A DNA stretch of 64,000 nucleotides from Algoriphagus sp. (lineage in GTDB: Bacteria > Bacteroidota > Bacteroidia > Cytophagales > Cyclobacteriaceae). The stretch covers positions 248,001-312,000 of the forward strand of contig NZ_JAUXYL010000040.1 in the NCBI RefSeq assembly GCF_030694375.1, given 5' to 3'. Of the stretch, positions 60,728 to 64,000 are shown piece by piece; position 1 is the first letter of the stretch; every line of letters starts with the position of its first letter. The position numbers and the translations under genes are program-made. Below the pieces are notes generated by a model that ran no database searches, had not been told where the DNA came from, and worked only from the letters and a program-made list of their open reading frames with translations.

Positions 60728-62386
60728 GTGAAGCAAATCATTACCTGTTCCCTTCCAATTCTCATTTTTTTGACCATCCTGGGCTGTAATTCACCTAAAT
60801 CAGGCATTTCAAATAAAGATGTCCGACACAGCCAAAAATTGATTGGGCTTGAATTCGAAAATGAAAGAATCGAAATGATGCATGATTATCTGGTAGAAAA
60901 TAAAGCCGGATATGACAGCCTACGCAACTATTCGCTTACCTATGAGACTTTTCCGGCTATTCTTTTTGACCCACATCCTTTCGGTTATCAATTTCCTGAA
61001 AAACAAGCGAATCCAGAATTTCTAATTCCCGATGATGTCTGTGTGCCTGATGATCTTCAGGAAATAGCTTTTTTCACCATTCCTCAACTGGCATCGCTCA
61101 TAAAGCACAAGAAAATCACTTCTGAAGCACTCACACAACTTTATATTGATCGAATCAAACGCTACGATGGACAGCTCCAAAGTGTGATCACACTGACAGA
61201 GGAATTAGCTATGAAGCAAGCAAGGCAGGCCGATCAGGAAATTGCCTCGGGTAATTACAAGGGGATTTTGCACGGGATTCCTTATGGAGTGAAGGACTTG
61301 ATGGCGGTGGAAGGTTTCCCGACGACTTGGGGATCGAAGCCCTATCAGGATCAAATACTGGAAGGTACCGCTGCTGTGGTGAAAAAATTGGAAGATCAAG
61401 GCGCTGTTTTGATTGCAAAACTCGTTTCCGGCGCCCTCGCCAGAGGGGATGTTTGGTTTGGAGGAAAAACAAAAAACCCTTGGGACCTCAGCCAAGGTGC
61501 AAGTGGCTCTTCGGCAGGATCAGGTGCTGCGACTTCAGCGGGATTGGTGGCTTTTGCAATTGGTACTGAAACTTTAGGTTCAATAACTTCCCCAGCTTCC
61601 AGAACTGGGATCACCGGTTTGAGACCAACTTACGGCCGAATCAGCCGGCAGGGTGTGATGAGCCTTAGCTGGTCCATGGACAAAATTGGTCCGCTGTGTC
61701 GATCAGCGCAGGATTGTGAAATTGTATTTAGTGCGCTTTATGGAAAAGATCCCCAAGATCCAAGCACGAATGATGCTCCCTTCAATCAAGTCAAAAAAGC
61801 TCCTTCCGAATTGAAAGTTGCCTATCTTAAAAAAGATATTGAAGGCGATACCACAATTTCCAAAGCAAATATATTGGCGGCTTTGGAGGTCTTCAAATCC
61901 ATGGGAGTGGAGCCAACAGCCATCGAATTGCCGACTAGCTTTCCCTATGATGGGTTCGATATTATTCTCAGGGCTGAGGCAGGAGCTTTCTTTGACGAAC
62001 TGGTGCGATCCGGGGAAGTAGATCTGATGGTGGAGCAGGGACCTTCCTCCCGTGCCAATTCCCTCAGACAGTCTCGCTTTATTCCTGCTGTTGAATACCT
62101 GCAAGCCAATCGACACCGCAAGCAATTGATCGAAGAGATTCATGCGCTTTTCAAGGATTATGATGTAATCATCGCTCCGTCTAATAGGGGAAGACAATTA
62201 CTGATCACCAACCTGACCGGTCATCCTGCCATCAGTGTCCCAAATGGGTTTGACAGCAAAGGTCGTCCTACCAGCTTTACTATGATCGGCAATCTCTATG
62301 ATGAAGGAAGTATTCTAGCGCTGGCAAAAGCTTTCCAACTGGCTACAGACTTTGATGAGAAGCATCCTCCGTTGTTTGTGAAATGA
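60728..62386 (+). CDS. amidase-signature-family lipoprotein
   Basis: A 552-residue protein starting with GTG 60728; the lipobox is ILGC near residue 18. The amidase signature triad is visible: catalytic Lys in PYGVKDLMAV near residue 190, cis-Ser in GASGSSAGSGAATSAG near 260, and the nucleophile Ser in GTETLGSITSPAS near 284 (where most enzymes read GTDTGGSIRxP). An extra N-terminal segment of about 110 residues precedes the amidase core. It cleaves an unknown amide outside the cytoplasm. Confidence 0.85.
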   Translation: MKQIITCSLPILIFLTILGCNSPKSGISNKDVRHSQKLIGLEFENERIEMMHDYLVENKAGYDSLRNYSLTYETFPAILFDPHPFGYQFPEKQANPEFLIPDDVCVPDDLQEIAFFTIPQLASLIKHKKITSEALTQLYIDRIKRYDGQLQSVITLTEELAMKQARQADQEIASGNYKGILHGIPYGVKDLMAVEGFPTTWGSKPYQDQILEGTAAVVKKLEDQGAVLIAKLVSGALARGDVWFGGKTKNPWDLSQGASGSSAGSGAATSAGLVAFAIGTETLGSITSPASRTGITGLRPTYGRISRQGVMSLSWSMDKIGPLCRSAQDCEIVFSALYGKDPQDPSTNDAPFNQVKKAPSELKVAYLKKDIEGDTTISKANILAALEVFKSMGVEPTAIELPTSFPYDGFDIILRAEAGAFFDELVRSGEVDLMVEQGPSSRANSLRQSRFIPAVEYLQANRHRKQLIEEIHALFKDYDVIIAPSNRGRQLLITNLTGHPAISVPNGFDSKGRPTSFTMIGNLYDEGSILALAKAFQLATDFDEKHPPLFVK

Positions 62387-62562
62387 TTCAGGGATTAGTT
62401 GAACTCTTGTGGACAGCCCTATCGCTATGACAAGTAATCCTCAGAGTGTGGTGATCAACGAATCGAGTCATAATTCCTGACTGTGGTTCAAAAATAGATT
62501 TTTCTTTGTCCATCTTACTGATAAACAAGTCTGTGCATTTAGTAACAAATTTACCTGCTTTT

Positions 62563-63861
62563 TTACTTTCTTTTGCTCAACCAAAAAATCGGGATTCCGA
62601 AAAGAAGGGCAAGTACTCCGAGAATGAGAGCATCTAATCCAGCACCTAAAAAAATCCAAGCTGAGAATCCTAATCCCAAGAAAGTATAGAGGATGGATCC
62701 GAAAGTCCACTTAAAGCCCAACTGACGCGTAAAGGAAAAATATCCGTAAGCCAGGACTGCTCCGAAATAAAAGGCCAATGAAGTAGTAGTCGTCAATAAA
62801 ACCATGAACTCATAGAGCCCGCTAAAGCCTTTGCTTATATTAAAGAGCAATAGAATACTAATAAAAACACTGGAAACGATCACTCCGACACTCGGTGCAC
62901 CGGTTGGGTTTTTGTAAGCCAAAGCCTTTGGTAGCAATCCATCTTTGGCCATGGAGTAGGGGATCTGACCTTGAAGTAATATCCATCCATTCAATGCACC
63001 AAAACTGGCTAAGCAAGCACCTGCAGCTACAAAGTATCCGGTATTTATCCCAAAAATCAGATTTGCTGCATCACTGAAGGGGGCCTGACTTTGGGCGACT
63101 TCAGTAGGTGACAGTACCCCAAAAAGTGAAAAAGAACTGAACAGGTAAAGAAAGATCACCAAGCTCACTCCAATTTTGGTACCCTTTGAGATGGTCTTTT
63201 CCGGATCCTTGATATTTCCCGCCGGAATAGTCGCTGCCTCTATTCCCATGAAAGCATAGAAACAAAGTACCGAAGAGCTGGTGATAGCCTGAAAGGATGA
63301 TTCTTCAGAAGTGTTGAATGGAATAAAATTATCCAAGTCGATAAAAAATAAGCCACCAAAAGCAACCAAAAGGATGGGCAAAATTTTTAAAGCCGTTGTT
63401 ACTACCTGAAGATTTCCAGAAGATCGGATGGAAAGGCTGTTGAGAATAGACAGTCCCCAAATCGCTGAAAGAGCTACGGTGACCGAAAACCAACTTGACT
63501 GGCTGACTTCCGGAAAGAAAACTCCAAAATAGCCTGAAAAAGTCAAGGCAATCGCAGCATTGGTGCTCCATATTGAAAGCCAAAATCCCCAAGCCACAAT
63601 GAACCCCGCAAGCTCTCCAAAAGCAGCTTTGGTATAGGCGTAGGAGCCACCTGTTTCGGGAATTACTTTACTTAAAGCACTCATAAGATGTGCTAAAACC
63701 CAAGCGCCAATGGCAGCAATCACCCATCCCAAAAGGCTAATTCCTCCAAATTTTGCCAGTGTTGACGGAAGTGTGAAAATTCCCGAGCCTATCATTCCGC
63801 CGGCTACAAGGGATATTACCGTGATCAAACCCAGGCTTCGTGTATTTTGTAGGCTATTCAA
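62563..63861 (-). CDS. APC-family amino-acid permease/antiporter
   Basis: A 432-residue transporter with about 12 helices. Helix 1 has LVAGGMIGSGIFTLPSTLAK; GSYAYTKAAFGELAGFIVAW follows helix 2; CFYAFMGIEAATIPAGNIKD holds the helix-6 break. It resembles the basic amino acid/polyamine antiporters (APA group), so arginine/ornithine-type exchange is possible but unproven. The start is TTG at 63861; no ATG lies in frame before the upstream stop. It is unlike the first APC permease of the window in detail. Confidence 0.87.
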   Translation of the reverse strand: MNSLQNTRSLGLITVISLVAGGMIGSGIFTLPSTLAKFGGISLLGWVIAAIGAWVLAHLMSALSKVIPETGGSYAYTKAAFGELAGFIVAWGFWLSIWSTNAAIALTFSGYFGVFFPEVSQSSWFSVTVALSAIWGLSILNSLSIRSSGNLQVVTTALKILPILLVAFGGLFFIDLDNFIPFNTSEESSFQAITSSSVLCFYAFMGIEAATIPAGNIKDPEKTISKGTKIGVSLVIFLYLFSSFSLFGVLSPTEVAQSQAPFSDAANLIFGINTGYFVAAGACLASFGALNGWILLQGQIPYSMAKDGLLPKALAYKNPTGAPSVGVIVSSVFISILLLFNISKGFSGLYEFMVLLTTTTSLAFYFGAVLAYGYFSFTRQLGFKWTFGSILYTFLGLGFSAWIFLGAGLDALILGVLALLFGIPIFWLSKRK

Positions 63862-64000
63862 AAGAAGGATTTGATTGAAAAGAGTAATTTAGCTGAACCT
63901 CAAGATATAAAGATATTTGAAATCAAGCATGATTCCGCCGACACACCGAAGTGTGCTTATAAGTCACCTGGCAGGCAGGCCTTTGAAAAAAAAATATAAC
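63862..64000. other. intergenic end of the window
   Basis: No gene is seen. It holds CACAC-CGAA-GTGTG (short hairpin near 63942) and a GGCAGGCAGGCC word near 63970 of the GCCTGCCTG repeat family. Confidence 0.4.

Overview
The window looks like a chromosomal stretch of a Bacteroidota bacterium, most likely of the Cyclobacteriaceae/Algoriphagus type. This is inferred from several things: moderate GC content; Bacteroidota-type -7 boxes (TAnnTTTG) in front of several genes; almost no Shine-Dalgarno sequences; family content typical of the phylum (HYC_CC_PP, DUF3347, DUF2911, head-GIN DUF2807, CarboxypepD_reg-like, bVLRF1 and histone-H1-like small proteins); and many short dispersed repeats between genes. 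No rRNA, tRNA, CRISPR array, prophage or intact transposase was seen.

Layout. 1-9228: a truncated gluconolactonase-like gene with a TolB-like partner, an MpaB-type oxygenase, an overlapping DUF2752/TM2 pair, a Vms1-like release factor (bVLRF1) divergent from two proteins of unknown function, the helicase HrpB, and a WYL regulator with a palindromic operator candidate. 9282-9801: a 520-bp element with 15-bp inverted ends and no transposase. 9874-14092: an M28 peptidase, TruC, MnmA and ArfB. 14279-24881: an eight-gene minus-strand cluster for copper/silver-type metal efflux: HYC_CC_PP protein, CusA, TolC, CusB, a DUF3347 lipoprotein, an exported CHY zinc-finger protein, a DUF2911 lipoprotein and a PepSY membrane protein. 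25495-33460: a secreted metallophosphatase, a GH3 beta-glucosidase, a gamma-glutamyltransferase-like protein and a CarboxypepD_reg-like protein.

33647-46226: a DEAD-box helicase, a muramidase/DinB pair, a TspO-like protein, an APC permease overlapping a toxin-antitoxin pair, a large BNR-repeat protein, an M1 peptidase, a 58-aa histone-H1-like protein, and an alpha-oxoamine synthase of the serine palmitoyltransferase/cysteate acyltransferase group. 46227-50847: a biotin carboxylase, DUF1015 and Maf operon whose last 30 bp are copied into a 4 x 114-bp tandem array, then an AAA ATPase. 50844-64000: an MBL hydrolase, HppD, a second tandem array (111-bp period), a BASS transporter/acyltransferase pair, a Crp-like regulator next to an outer-membrane-type protein, small lipoproteins, a cold-shock protein, an SDR, a secreted amidase and another APC permease.

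The strongest candidates for something unusual are: (a) repeat modules inside the 5' end of the TolC gene of the metal cluster; (b) the tandem array built from the maf 3' end; (c) the exported CHY zinc-finger protein and doubled DUF3347 domains in the metal cluster; and (d) the bVLRF1 release-factor homologue with its unknown divergent neighbours. No clearly new multi-gene defence system was found. All family assignments come from reading the sequence; no database search was run.
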